In this document: positions 50,990 through 59,910 of the stretch, in pieces | Numbering within the stretch: position 1 is the first letter of the stretch | Layout of the letters: every line of letters starts with the position of its first letter | From: Streptomyces sp. sk2.1 | Lineage (GTDB): Bacteria > Actinomycetota > Actinomycetes > Streptomycetales > Streptomycetaceae | Assembly: GCF_008120935.1 (NCBI RefSeq) | Contig: NZ_RDBO01000077.1 | Location: 829,641 to 889,609 of the forward strand | Direction: 5' to 3' | DNA length: 59,969 nucleotides | Translations under genes and position numbers: made by a program | Notes under the pieces: generated by a model | What the model saw: the letters and a program-made list of their open reading frames with translations, nothing else | Told to the model about the DNA's origin: nothing | Database searches by the model: none

Positions 50990-51173
50990 CTATGTCGCCA
51001 CAGAACCTTCCTTCGATAAGCTGTACTCAAGCCGTACCGCCGCATCTGCCGCGGTACAGGGGCCGTTGTGGCCATCGGGTTCCCCGGAATTCCACTCCCC
51101 ACCGCCACAGCCCCCGCCGACAGAGAAATCGCTTCACCACCCCCGCCGCCTCACAAGGAGAGTCGTCCAACCG

Positions 51174-52091
51174 ATGGCCGGTCCTGCCTTCCGAGCCGCC
51201 GCCGTCCGGGTGCGCGTCCCCGCGACCAGCGCCAACCTGGGCCCGGGTTTCGACGCCTTCGGCCTGTCGCTGGGGCTCTACGACGACGTCGTCGTACGCG
51301 TCGCCGACTCCGGACTGCACATCGACATCGCGGGCGAGGGCGCCGACACGCTGCCCCGCGACGAGAGGCACCTCCTCGTGCGCTCCCTGCGCACGGCCTT
51401 CGACCTGCTCGGCGGACAGCCCCGCGGCCTGGAGATCGTCTGTGCCAACCGCATCCCGCACGGGCGCGGCCTCGGCTCCTCCTCGGCCGCCATCTGCGCC
51501 GGGATCGTCGCCGCCCGCGCCGTGACGACCGGCGCCGACACCCGGCTCGACGACGCCGCGCTGCTGGAGCTCGCCACCGAGATCGAGGGCCACCCCGACA
51601 ACGTCGCGGCCTGTCTGCTCGGCGGATTCACCCTCGCGTGGATGGACGGCGGATCGGCGCGCGCGATCAGGATGGACCCCGCAGAATCCATCGTTCCGGT
51701 GGTTTTCGTACCCAGCGAGCCGGTCCTGACCGAGACCGCCCGCGGACTGCTCCCGCGCACGGTCCCGCATGTCGACGCCGCCTTCAACGCCGGCCGGGCC
51801 GCACTCCTCGTCGAGGCCCTGACCAGGCGGCCCGAGCTGCTGCTCACCGCCACCGAGGACCGGCTGCACCAGGAATACCGCGCCCCGGCGATGCCGCAGA
51901 GCGTGGAGCTCGTGAACCGACTGCGCGCCGAGGGCGTTCCCGCGGTCATCTCCGGTGCCGGGCCGACGGTGCTCGCACTGGCCGAGGACGGTGCGGCCGA
52001 CAAGGTCGCACAGCTGGCGGGCGAGGGGTGGGCGGCCAACCGTCTCGCCCTCGACGCCCCGGGCGCGAGTGTGCTGCCGCTCGCCCCGTAG
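51174..52091 (+). CDS. thrB: Homoserine kinase
   Basis: A 305-residue GHMP-family kinase that phosphorylates homoserine for threonine synthase. VRVPATSANLGPGFDAFGLSL opens the fold, the ATP loop is PHGRGLGSSSAAICAG, and the C-terminal ISGAGPTVLAL motif is intact. ATG 51174 has AAGGAG 13 nt upstream, a long gap for a ribosome site, but there is no better start. It is separated from hom-thrC by 540 bp. Confidence 0.96.
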   Translation: MAGPAFRAAAVRVRVPATSANLGPGFDAFGLSLGLYDDVVVRVADSGLHIDIAGEGADTLPRDERHLLVRSLRTAFDLLGGQPRGLEIVCANRIPHGRGLGSSSAAICAGIVAARAVTTGADTRLDDAALLELATEIEGHPDNVAACLLGGFTLAWMDGGSARAIRMDPAESIVPVVFVPSEPVLTETARGLLPRTVPHVDAAFNAGRAALLVEALTRRPELLLTATEDRLHQEYRAPAMPQSVELVNRLRAEGVPAVISGAGPTVLALAEDGAADKVAQLAGEGWAANRLALDAPGASVLPLAP

Positions 52092-52474
52092 CCGAGAAGT
52101 GATTGCCGGTGAGTGAGAGGGGGAATGTTTGTTGGAGCCGGTAGTGTTAACCTCAAGTCTGCAACCGACGTCTATGTGGCGCGTTGCTTCGTGTCCCTTT
52201 CCGGGACCACCAATTCTTCCGGGAGCCTCCCCAACTGCCTGAGCAGCCTGCCTGAGCAGTTTCGTGCACGCTCCGGAACCGGCACGACACCCCTCGCCCG
52301 TCCAGGAGTGGGCCGAGCAGGGGGATCTCGCGCCGGGCCCTTGCACACCTTCATCTCTCCGCCGTACCCGGCGGACCACCGCCCCGGCACGGTCCGCAAG
52401 AAAAGACCGCAGTCGGACAGCACAACCGGTCGCCGAGCCAGAAGGCCGACGTCCGCTCCAGGGAAGGACCCTTC
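52092..52474. other. Long leader region of rho
   Basis: About 380 bp. A plausible promoter is near TAGTGTTAACCTC (52142-52154), leaving a long 5' UTR for rho. A 13-bp direct repeat of CTGCCTGAGCAG lies at 52234-52259. Long rho leaders often mediate autocontrol; I see no gene here. Confidence 0.45.
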
Positions 52475-54466
52475 GTGAGCGACACCACCGATCTGATGGG
52501 CGTGACTGCCGACAAGAGCGTCGACAGCGCCGCGCCCGCCGAAGGTGCTGCCACTGGCACCACCACACGGCGCCGCCGCTCCGGCACCGGCCTTGACGGC
52601 ATGGTCCTGGCCGAGCTGCAGCAGGTCGCGTCCGGCCTCGGTATCAAGGGCACTGCGCGGATGCGCAAGGGCCAGTTGATCGAGGTCATCAAGGAGGCGC
52701 AGGCCGGTAGCTCCGCCGCGCCCAAGGCCGCCGCGCCCGCCGCGGAGGCCGAGACCAAGCCGAAGCGCCGGGCCACCTCCAAGGCGCGCACCGGGGACGA
52801 CTCCGCCGCCGCGCCCGCCGAGAAGGCCGCGGCCCAGCAGCAGATCGACATCCCCGGCCAGCCGGCCAGCGACGACCAGCCCGCGGGCGAGCGCCGTCGG
52901 CGCCGTGCGACCGCGCAGGCGGGCAGCCCGGAGACCAAGGCCGAGAGCAAGCCCGCCGAGGCCAAGGCGGAGGCGCCGGCCGAGCCGAAGGGCGAGGAGC
53001 GCGCCGAGGCCGCCGCCGACACGGCCGAGGGCCGTCGCGGCGACCGCCAGGAGCGCGGCCAGCGCGGCGACCGCCAGGAGCGCGGCGAGCGCGGGGATCG
53101 CCGCGACCGGCAGCGCGACCGCCGGGGCAAGAGCGACGACCAGGGCCAGCAGGGCGGCCAGCGCCAGCAGCGCCAGGGCCAGGGCCAGCAGGGCAGCGGC
53201 CCGCAGGACGACGGCTACGACGACGAGGCGGGCGGCCGGCGCGGCCGTCGGGGCCGCTACCGCGACCGCCGCGGCCGTCGGGGCCGTGACGACTTCGCGA
53301 GCGAGGTCGCGGTCTCGGACGACGACGTCCTGATCCCCGTCGCGGGCATCCTGGACATCCTCGACAACTACGCGTTCATCCGGACCTCCGGCTACCTGCC
53401 GGGCCCGAACGACGTGTACGTCTCGCTCGCCCAGGTCCGCAAGAACGGCCTGCGCAAGGGCGACCACGTCACCGGTGCGGTGCGCCAGCCCAAGGACGGC
53501 GAGCGCCGCGAGAAGTTCAACGCCCTGGTGCGTCTGGACTCGGTGAACGGCATGGCGCCCGAAAGCGGCCGGGGCCGCCCGGAGTTCCAGAAGCTGACGC
53601 CGCTCTACCCGCAGGACCGGCTCCGTCTGGAGACCGACTCCAACGTCCTGACGACGCGGATCATCGACCTGGTCGCCCCGATCGGCAAGGGCCAGCGCGG
53701 TCTGATCGTGGCCCCGCCGAAGACCGGCAAGACCATGATCCTGCAGGCGATCGCCAACGCGATCACGGTCAACAGCCCCGAGTGCCACCTGATGGTCGTC
53801 CTGGTCGACGAGCGTCCGGAAGAGGTCACCGACATGCAGCGGTCGGTGAAGGGCGAGGTCATCTCCTCCACCTTCGACCGGCCCGCCGAGGACCACACCA
53901 CCGTCGCCGAGCTGGCCATCGAGCGTGCCAAGCGCCTCGTCGAGCTGGGTCACGACGTGGTCGTCCTGCTGGACTCGATCACCCGTCTGGGACGTGCGTA
54001 CAACCTCGCCGCCCCCGCCTCCGGCCGCATCCTGTCCGGTGGTGTCGACTCGACCGCGCTGTACCCGCCGAAGCGCTTCTTCGGCGCGGCGCGCAACATC
54101 GAGGACGGCGGCTCGCTGACCATCCTGGCCACCGCGCTCGTCGAGACCGGCTCGCGCATGGACGAGGTGATCTTCGAGGAGTTCAAGGGCACCGGCAACA
54201 TGGAGCTCAAGCTCGACCGGAAGCTCTCGGACAAGCGCATCTTCCCGGCGGTGGACGTCGACGCGTCCAGCACCCGCAAGGAGGAAATCCTGCTGGGCGG
54301 CGAGGAGTTGGCAATCGTCTGGAAGCTGCGCCGGGTGCTGCACGCGCTCGACCAGCAGCAGGCGATCGAGCTCCTCCTGGACCGGATGAAGAAGACCCAG
54401 TCCAACGCGGAGTTCCTGCTCCAGATCCAGAAGACGACGCCGGCGCCGGGCAACGGCAACGACTGA
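52475..54466 (+). CDS. rho: Transcription termination factor Rho
   Basis: A 663-residue hexameric RNA helicase that ends transcription. After the Rho N-domain (DGMVLAELQQVASGLGIKG) there is a long hydrophilic insert (about 75-275) rich in Arg, Gly, Gln and Glu, typical of high-GC actinobacterial Rho. The RNA-binding cold-shock-like domain follows near 289 (GILDILDNYAFIRTSGYLPG), then Walker A APPKTGKTM near 412 and the helicase core (DSITRLGRAYN). GTG 52475 follows GGAAGGA. Confidence 0.97.
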   Translation: MSDTTDLMGVTADKSVDSAAPAEGAATGTTTRRRRSGTGLDGMVLAELQQVASGLGIKGTARMRKGQLIEVIKEAQAGSSAAPKAAAPAAEAETKPKRRATSKARTGDDSAAAPAEKAAAQQQIDIPGQPASDDQPAGERRRRRATAQAGSPETKAESKPAEAKAEAPAEPKGEERAEAAADTAEGRRGDRQERGQRGDRQERGERGDRRDRQRDRRGKSDDQGQQGGQRQQRQGQGQQGSGPQDDGYDDEAGGRRGRRGRYRDRRGRRGRDDFASEVAVSDDDVLIPVAGILDILDNYAFIRTSGYLPGPNDVYVSLAQVRKNGLRKGDHVTGAVRQPKDGERREKFNALVRLDSVNGMAPESGRGRPEFQKLTPLYPQDRLRLETDSNVLTTRIIDLVAPIGKGQRGLIVAPPKTGKTMILQAIANAITVNSPECHLMVVLVDERPEEVTDMQRSVKGEVISSTFDRPAEDHTTVAELAIERAKRLVELGHDVVVLLDSITRLGRAYNLAAPASGRILSGGVDSTALYPPKRFFGAARNIEDGGSLTILATALVETGSRMDEVIFEEFKGTGNMELKLDRKLSDKRIFPAVDVDASSTRKEEILLGGEELAIVWKLRRVLHALDQQQAIELLLDRMKKTQSNAEFLLQIQKTTPAPGNGND

Positions 54467-54853
54467 CGTCGCAGCGGACCGGTCGTCGGACCGGTCGGAC
54501 CGCGGGGCCGCCCCCGTCACTTCGGTGACGGGGGCGGCCCCGTTCCGTGTACCGGCCCGAGACCTTCGCCACACGGCGGCCGTCGCGCCGGATGCCCCAG
54601 CGATGCCCGCGAAGGGCGAGAAACCGCAGGTGAGCGGGGTGTCACCGGCTGTCCATCAGTGCCGACCGCTCCGTATTTCCTCACACGGACCCAACAGTCG
54701 GCTGTGCAACCCTTCTTCGTACCGCCGCGTCGTACCAAGTACCGACAAGTCGCCAAAGGCGGCGAAAAGGTGACCGGGGCGCGCCGTCGGCGCGGACCCG
54801 TCCGGTGGCCGGGGCCGAGCGGCCCGGCGAACGCCGACGACCGAGGGAGAGGG
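54467..54853. other. rho-LCP intergenic region
   Basis: It holds the rho terminator and then about 310 bp that should carry the LCP gene promoter. No clear hexamers or gene are visible; the open frame upstream of the LCP start has no ribosome site. Confidence 0.45.
54503..54542 (+). terminator. Terminator of rho
   Basis: A perfect 18-bp GC stem (CGGGGCCGCCCCCGTCAC and its complement) is capped by a stable TTCG tetraloop. Confidence 0.85.
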
Positions 54854-55957
54854 ATGGCCGAGCAGAGCGGGGGCGGCGGGCGAATACGCCCCACCGGCAA
54901 GCGCCGGAAGAAGCCCTCCCGTCGCCGCAGGGCGACGGTGATCGCGGCCTGGAGCCTGGCCGGTGCCGTGATCCTCGGCGGTGCCGGGCTCGGATACGCC
55001 TACGTCACGCTCAACGGCAACCTCAAGGCCGTCGACATCAACGCGGCGCTCGGCAAGGACCGCCCCGACGACGTCGACGACGGCTCCCAGGACATCCTCG
55101 TGCTCGGCTCCGACTCCCGGTCCGGCGCCAACTCCGCGTACGGCGCCGACGAGGGCACGGCACGCTCCGACACCGCGATGGTCCTGCACATCAACAAGGG
55201 CCACGAAACGGCCTCCGTCGTCTCCATCCCGCGCGACACCCTCATCACCCGCCCCGACTGCACCAGCGACACCACGGGGGAGCCCGTCGCCGGTGAGCAG
55301 CGCGCGATGTTCAACACGGCGTACGAGGTCGGCGGACCGGCCTGCGCGGTCAAGACCGTCGAGTCGATGTCCGGCATCCGCATGGACCACTACCTCGAAG
55401 TCGACTTCACCGGCTTCAAGAAGCTCATCGACGAGCTGGGCGGCGTGGAGATCACCACCACCCGGGCGATCGACGACCCCAAGAGCCACCTGAACCTCGA
55501 ACCGGGCACGCACACCCTGGACGGCGAGCAGTCGCTGGGCCTGGTCCGTACCCGCAAGAGCGTCGGCGACGGCAGCGACCTCGGCCGCATCCAGCTCCAG
55601 CAGGCGTTCGTCAAGGCGCTGATGGAGCAGGTCAGGAGCGTCGGGGTGTTCTCGAACCCGAAGAAGCTGTTCGACCTCGCGGACACCGCCACCAAGGCCG
55701 TCACCACCGACTCCGACCTCGGCTCGGTCGAGGAGCTCACCTCCTTCGCCAACGGGCTCAAGGGCCTCGCCCCGAAGAACGTCCACATGGTGACCCTGCC
55801 CGTGCAGTACGACCCGGCCGACCCGAACCGCGTCGTGCCGCTGGAGGAGTCCGCCCGGCAGGTGTGGGCGGCGCTGAAGGCGGACCGGGCGATCCCCGCC
55901 TCCGCCACCGAGGGGTCGGCGGGCGACAAGGGCGTCGCGGGCGGCGTCGTCCGGTGA
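54854..55957 (+). CDS. LytR-CpsA-Psr (LCP) family cell-wall polymer ligase
   Basis: A 367-residue membrane-anchored protein. A basic N-terminus (KRRKKPSRRRRA) precedes one membrane helix (about 31-55). The LCP domain follows with ILVLGSDSRSG, RSDTAMVLHINKG, VVSIPRDTLI and LVRTRKSVGDGSDLGRIQLQQ, the conserved Arg/Asp set that handles the lipid pyrophosphate. LCP enzymes attach teichoic acids or other glycopolymers to peptidoglycan. ATG 54854 follows GAGGGAGAGGG. Confidence 0.93.
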   Translation: MAEQSGGGGRIRPTGKRRKKPSRRRRATVIAAWSLAGAVILGGAGLGYAYVTLNGNLKAVDINAALGKDRPDDVDDGSQDILVLGSDSRSGANSAYGADEGTARSDTAMVLHINKGHETASVVSIPRDTLITRPDCTSDTTGEPVAGEQRAMFNTAYEVGGPACAVKTVESMSGIRMDHYLEVDFTGFKKLIDELGGVEITTTRAIDDPKSHLNLEPGTHTLDGEQSLGLVRTRKSVGDGSDLGRIQLQQAFVKALMEQVRSVGVFSNPKKLFDLADTATKAVTTDSDLGSVEELTSFANGLKGLAPKNVHMVTLPVQYDPADPNRVVPLEESARQVWAALKADRAIPASATEGSAGDKGVAGGVVR

Positions 55958-55961
55958 CCCG

Positions 55962-56049
55962 GGCCCGGGAACGGACGACCGGGCGGGCCGTGGCGCGACG
56001 ACCGGCGGGTCGTGAAGTGCCGACCGGCGGCCCGGGAACGGATGACCGG
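55962..56049. repeat. 21-bp direct repeat, two copies
   Basis: GGCCCGGGAACGGAYGACCG plus one base occurs at 55962-55982 and 56029-56049, 67 bp apart, between the LCP and rpmE genes. Confidence 0.75.
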
Positions 56050-56187
56050 ACAAGCCGGGAATAGTTGCGGACCGCCCCCGGTTTTGGGAGATACGGCCGG
56101 TCCTGGCAGACTGGTACGTCGGCCCCGGTTCACGGACGCGCAATCCGCGCGTGCGACCCGGCGCCCTCCCGAACCTAGGAGAAACCC

Positions 56188-56412
56188 TTGAAGCGCGACA
56201 TCCACCCCGAGTACGTCGAGACGCAGGTCAGCTGCACCTGTGGCGCGTCGTTCACCACCCGGAGCACCATCCAGGGCGGCAGCATCCGTGCCGACGTCTG
56301 CTCCGAGTGCCACCCGTTCTACACGGGCAAGCAGAAGATCCTCGACACCGGTGGCCGCGTGGCCCGCTTCGAGGCCCGCTTCGGCAAGGCTGCCGGCTCC
56401 GCCAGCAAGTAG
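56188..56412 (+). CDS. rpmE: Ribosomal protein L31 (zinc-binding type)
   Basis: A 74-residue L31 of the large ribosomal subunit. It is the zinc-binding C+ type: Cys residues in SCTCG (C16, C18) and CSECH (C37, C40) form the site. Paralogues lacking these Cys replace it under zinc starvation; this copy is the zinc-replete form. TTG 56188 has AGGAGA 6 nt upstream. Confidence 0.97.
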   Translation: MKRDIHPEYVETQVSCTCGASFTTRSTIQGGSIRADVCSECHPFYTGKQKILDTGGRVARFEARFGKAAGSASK

Positions 56413-56422
56413 CGAGCCACTG

Positions 56423-56471
56423 CGCCGGTTCTCGGTGCCCTCTTCCGGGGGCATCGGGACCGGCGTTTTTT
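56423..56471 (+). terminator. Intrinsic terminator of rpmE
   Basis: CGCCGGTTCTCGGTGCCC pairs with GGGCATCGGGACCGGCG with few mismatches and is followed by six T. A U-tract is rare in this GC-rich genome. Confidence 0.88.
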
Positions 56472-56563
56472 CCGGCCGGGGGCGCGGGGCCTCCCGCCTC
56501 CCCGTCCGGTCGGCACCACGCCGTCCAGCAGGCACGCAGAGTGAAGGAACCAGGAGCCCGAAG

Positions 56564-57640
56564 ATGTTCGAGGCGGTCGAGGAACTGATCGGCGAACAGA
56601 CCGATCTGGAGAAGCAGCTCGCGGACCCGGCGGTCCACGCGGACCAGGCCAACGCGCGCAGGCTCAACAAGCGCTATGCCGAGCTGACCCCGATCGTCGC
56701 GACGTACCGCTCCTGGAAGCAGACCGGGGACGACATCGAGACGGCCCGGGAGTTCGCCGCCGACGACCCCGACTTCGCCGCCGAGGTCAAGGAGCTGGAG
56801 AAGCAGCGCGAGGAGCTCACCGAGAAGCTCCGCCTCCTCCTGGTCCCGCGCGACCCCAGCGACGACAAGGACGTGCTCCTGGAGATCAAGGCGGGCGCGG
56901 GCGGCGACGAGTCCGCCCTGTTCGCCGGCGACCTGCTGCGCATGTACCTGCGCTACGCCGAGCGCGTCGGCTGGAAGACCGAGATCATCGACTCCACCGA
57001 GTCCGAGCTCGGCGGCTACAAGGACGTCCAGGTCGCCGTGAAGACCAAGGGCGGCAACGGCGCCACCGAGCCCGGCCAGGGCGTGTGGGCCCGGCTGAAG
57101 TACGAGGGCGGGGTGCACCGCGTGCAGCGGGTGCCCTCCACCGAGTCCCAGGGACGCATCCACACCTCCGCGGCCGGCGTGCTCGTCACGCCCGAGGCCG
57201 AGGAGGTCGACGTCGAGATCCACGCCAACGACCTGCGCATCGACGTCTACCGCTCCTCGGGCCCCGGCGGCCAGTCCGTCAACACCACCGACTCCGCGGT
57301 CCGCATCACCCACCTGCCGACCGGCGTCGTCGCCTCCTGCCAGAACGAGAAGAGCCAGCTCCAGAACAAGGAGCAGGCCATGCGCATCCTGCGTTCGCGG
57401 CTGCTCGCCGCCGCGCAGGAGGCCGCCGAGCAGGAAGCCTCGGACGTACGTCGCAGCCAGGTGCGCACGGTCGACCGTTCCGAGAAGATCCGTACGTACA
57501 ACTTCCCGGAAAACCGGATCTCGGACCACCGCGTCGGCTTCAAGGCGTACAACTTGGACCAGGTGCTCGACGGCGACCTGGACGCCGTGATCCAGGCCTG
57601 CGTCGACGCCGACTCGGCCGCCAAGCTCGCCGCCGCGTAA
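56564..57640 (+). CDS. prfA: Peptide chain release factor 1
   Basis: A 358-residue class I release factor that reads UAA and UAG. The codon-reading PxT motif is PST in RVPSTESQGRIHTS, and the hydrolysis motif GGQ is in RSSGPGGQSVNTTDS near residue 237. The N-terminal coiled helical domain (ELIGEQTDLEKQLADP) is complete. ATG 56564 has AGGAG upstream. prmC, which methylates the GGQ Gln, follows 40 bp later. Confidence 0.97.
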   Translation: MFEAVEELIGEQTDLEKQLADPAVHADQANARRLNKRYAELTPIVATYRSWKQTGDDIETAREFAADDPDFAAEVKELEKQREELTEKLRLLLVPRDPSDDKDVLLEIKAGAGGDESALFAGDLLRMYLRYAERVGWKTEIIDSTESELGGYKDVQVAVKTKGGNGATEPGQGVWARLKYEGGVHRVQRVPSTESQGRIHTSAAGVLVTPEAEEVDVEIHANDLRIDVYRSSGPGGQSVNTTDSAVRITHLPTGVVASCQNEKSQLQNKEQAMRILRSRLLAAAQEAAEQEASDVRRSQVRTVDRSEKIRTYNFPENRISDHRVGFKAYNLDQVLDGDLDAVIQACVDADSAAKLAAA

Positions 57641-57680
57641 ACAAGCCAGCCCCGCCCGTAACACCGTACGGAGAACCGCG

Positions 57681-58526
57681 ATGAACCTGCTGCTCGCCGA
57701 GGTGGCCCAGGCCACCCAGCGGCTGGCCGACGCCGGTGTGCCCTCGCCGCGATTCGACGCGGAGGAACTCGCCGCGTTCGTGCACGGCGTCAAGCGGGGC
57801 GAGCTGCACCGGGTGCCGGACGCGGACTTCGACGCCCGTTACTGGGAGGCCATCGCCCGCCGCGAGGCCCGCGAACCGCTCCAGCACATCACCGGCCGCG
57901 CTTTCTTCCGCTACCTGGAGCTCCAGGTCGGCCCCGGCGTCTTCGTGCCGCGCCCGGAGACCGAGTCGGTCGTCGGCTGGGCGATAGACGCCGTGCGCGC
58001 GATGGACGTCGTCGAACCGGTCGTCGTCGACCTCTGCAGCGGCTCGGGCGCCATCGCCCTGGCCATGGCCCAGGAGGTGCCGCGCTCGCGCGTGCACGCG
58101 GTCGAGCTCTCCGACGACGCCCTGAAGTGGACCCGGAAGAACGCCGAAGGGTCCAGGGTCACCGTCCATCAGGGGGACGCGCTGACCGCCCTGCCCGAGC
58201 TCGACGGCCAGGTCGACCTGGTCATCTCCAACCCGCCGTACATCCCGCTCACCGAGTGGGAGTACGTGGCGCCCGAGGCCCGCGACCACGACCCGGAGAT
58301 GGCTCTCTTCTCCGGCGAGGACGGCCTCGACACCATCCGCGGCATCGAACGCACCGCGCACCGCCTGCTGCGTCCCGGCGGACTCGTCGTCATCGAGCAC
58401 GCCGACACCCAGGGCGGCCAGGTGCCGTGGATCTTCACCGAGGAACGGGGCTGGGCGGACGCCGCGGACCACCCCGACCTGAACAACCGGCCGAGGTTCG
58501 CCACGGCCCGCAAGGCCATGCCGTGA
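57681..58526 (+). CDS. prmC: Release factor glutamine methyltransferase
   Basis: A 281-residue SAM-dependent enzyme that methylates the GGQ glutamine of release factors. The SAM site is VVDLCSGSGAIALAMA and the catalytic motif NPPY is in VISNPPYIPLTEW (about 184-187). The N-terminal helical domain (AEELAAFVHGVKRGEL, REPLQHITGRAFF) binds the release factor. ATG 57681 follows CGGAG. It lies directly after its substrate gene prfA. Confidence 0.96.
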   Translation: MNLLLAEVAQATQRLADAGVPSPRFDAEELAAFVHGVKRGELHRVPDADFDARYWEAIARREAREPLQHITGRAFFRYLELQVGPGVFVPRPETESVVGWAIDAVRAMDVVEPVVVDLCSGSGAIALAMAQEVPRSRVHAVELSDDALKWTRKNAEGSRVTVHQGDALTALPELDGQVDLVISNPPYIPLTEWEYVAPEARDHDPEMALFSGEDGLDTIRGIERTAHRLLRPGGLVVIEHADTQGGQVPWIFTEERGWADAADHPDLNNRPRFATARKAMP

Positions 58527-58590
58527 CCGGGGACCACCGCACGCCCGGCCCGCACCCGTCATACCCGTACACGCTTGAGGAGGCCGGCTG

Positions 58591-59238
58591 ATGGCACGGC
58601 GATACGACTGCAACGACGCGACCGACCGCAAGACGGGCCTGCGCGAGGCGGCGTCGGCAGTCCGCCGCGGCGAGCTGGTCGTGCTGCCCACCGACACCGT
58701 GTACGGCATCGGCGCGGACGCCTTCAGCGCCGAGGGCATCGCCGACCTGCTGGACGCCAAGGGACGCGGCCGCAACATGCCGACCCCGGTCCTGATCGGC
58801 TCCCCGAACACCCTGCACGGTCTGGTCACCGACTTCTCCGAGCAGGCCTGGGAGCTCGTCGACGCCTTCTGGCCCGGCGCCCTCACGCTCGTCGCCAAGC
58901 ACCAGCCGTCGCTCCAGTGGGACCTCGGCGACACCCGCGGCACCGTCGCCATCCGGATGCCGCTGCACCCGGTCGCCATCGAGCTGCTCACGGAGGTCGG
59001 CCCGATGGGCGTCTCCAGCGCCAACCTCACCGGCCACCCGTCCCCCGAGGACTGCGACGCGGCCCAGGAGATGCTCGGGGACTCGGTCTCCGTCTACCTG
59101 GACGGCGGCCCGACGCCCGGCATCGTGCCGTCGTCGATCGTCGACGTGACCGGCAAGGTCCCCGTGCTGCTGAGGGCCGGCGCGCTCTCCGTCGAGGAAC
59201 TCCGCAAGGTGGTACCCGACCTCGAGGTGGCGAATTGA
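58591..59238 (+). CDS. sua5: Threonylcarbamoyl-AMP synthase (Sua5/YwlC type)
   Basis: A 215-residue YrdC-domain protein. The enzyme makes threonylcarbamoyl-AMP from threonine, bicarbonate and ATP for the t6A modification of tRNAs that read ANN codons. Motifs: VLPTDTVYGIGADAF, KGRGRNMPTPVLIG, WPGALTLVAKH and GVSSANLTGHPSP. ATG 58591 follows GAGGAGG. Its stop overlaps the TTG of the next gene by 4 nt. Confidence 0.94.
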   Translation: MARRYDCNDATDRKTGLREAASAVRRGELVVLPTDTVYGIGADAFSAEGIADLLDAKGRGRNMPTPVLIGSPNTLHGLVTDFSEQAWELVDAFWPGALTLVAKHQPSLQWDLGDTRGTVAIRMPLHPVAIELLTEVGPMGVSSANLTGHPSPEDCDAAQEMLGDSVSVYLDGGPTPGIVPSSIVDVTGKVPVLLRAGALSVEELRKVVPDLEVAN

Positions 59239-59876
59239 CCGCCCCTGAGGGGCGTGGCATAACGGGGCGGGCCGACACCTTCCGCATCCTCCACGTCAGC
59301 ACCGGCAACGTCTGCCGCTCACCGATCACCGAGCGGCTGACCCGGCACGCCCTGGTGGACCGCCTCGGCGATCCGCTCGGCGGCGGGCTGATCGTGGAGA
59401 GCGCGGGCACCTGGGGACACGAGGGGGCACCCATGGAGGCCAACGCGGAGACCGTCCTCGCCGACTTCGGCGCCGACCCGGCCGGCTTCGTCGGCCGGGA
59501 ACTCCTCGACGAGCACGTGATCCGCGCCGACCTGGTGCTCACCGCCACCCGTGACCACCGCGCCCAGGTGATCTCGATGGGGCACTCGGCGGGCCTGCGC
59601 ACCTTCACGCTCAAGGAGTTCACCCGGCTGGTCCGGGCGATAGACCCCGCCACCCTGCCGGACCCGCGGGACGAGGGCGTCGTCGAGCGCGCCCGCGCGC
59701 TGGTCCGCGCCGCCGCCGCGCTGCGCGGCTGGCTGCTGGCCCCCACCGCCGAGGCGGACGAGGTGTATGACCCGTACGGGGCCCCGATCACCTTCTTCCG
59801 GTCCATCGGCGACGAGATCAACCAGGCCCTCGACCCGGTGGTCACCGCGCTGACGGGCGTTCCCGCACACCACTGA
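59235..59876 (+). CDS. Low-molecular-weight phosphatase-like protein with Ser at nucleophile position
   Basis: A 213-residue protein of the low-molecular-weight tyrosine phosphatase/arsenate reductase fold. The P-loop reads HVSTGNVCRSP; family enzymes have Cys-x-GN-x-CRS, so the catalytic Cys is Ser here while the second Cys and Arg remain. The general-acid loop is intact as DPYG. It may be inactive, use Ser poorly, or bind phosphopeptides. TTG 59235 overlaps the sua5 stop, so the two are coupled; homologous loci commonly continue into glyA, beyond this window. Confidence 0.82.
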   Translation: MTAPEGRGITGRADTFRILHVSTGNVCRSPITERLTRHALVDRLGDPLGGGLIVESAGTWGHEGAPMEANAETVLADFGADPAGFVGRELLDEHVIRADLVLTATRDHRAQVISMGHSAGLRTFTLKEFTRLVRAIDPATLPDPRDEGVVERARALVRAAAALRGWLLAPTAEADEVYDPYGAPITFFRSIGDEINQALDPVVTALTGVPAHH

Positions 59877-59883
59877 CGCGCTG

Positions 59884-59910
59884 CCTCCGCTACGTACCCG
59901 CGGCGGAGGG
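59884..59910 (+). terminator. Weak stem-loop after phosphatase-like gene
   Basis: CCTCCGC pairs with GCGGAGG across 13 nt just past the last stop. It is short, with no T-tract. Confidence 0.35.

Larger units (their letters stand above)
50633..51173. other. thrC-thrB intergenic region with structured elements
   Basis: About 540 bp. It holds the thrC stem-loop, a compound inverted repeat at 50948-50989 and a short hairpin GTACCGC/GCGGTAC at 51034-51057. AT-richer sequence near 51013-51030 (TTCGATAAGCTGTACTCA) is the best place for the thrB promoter. No gene is seen. Confidence 0.5.
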
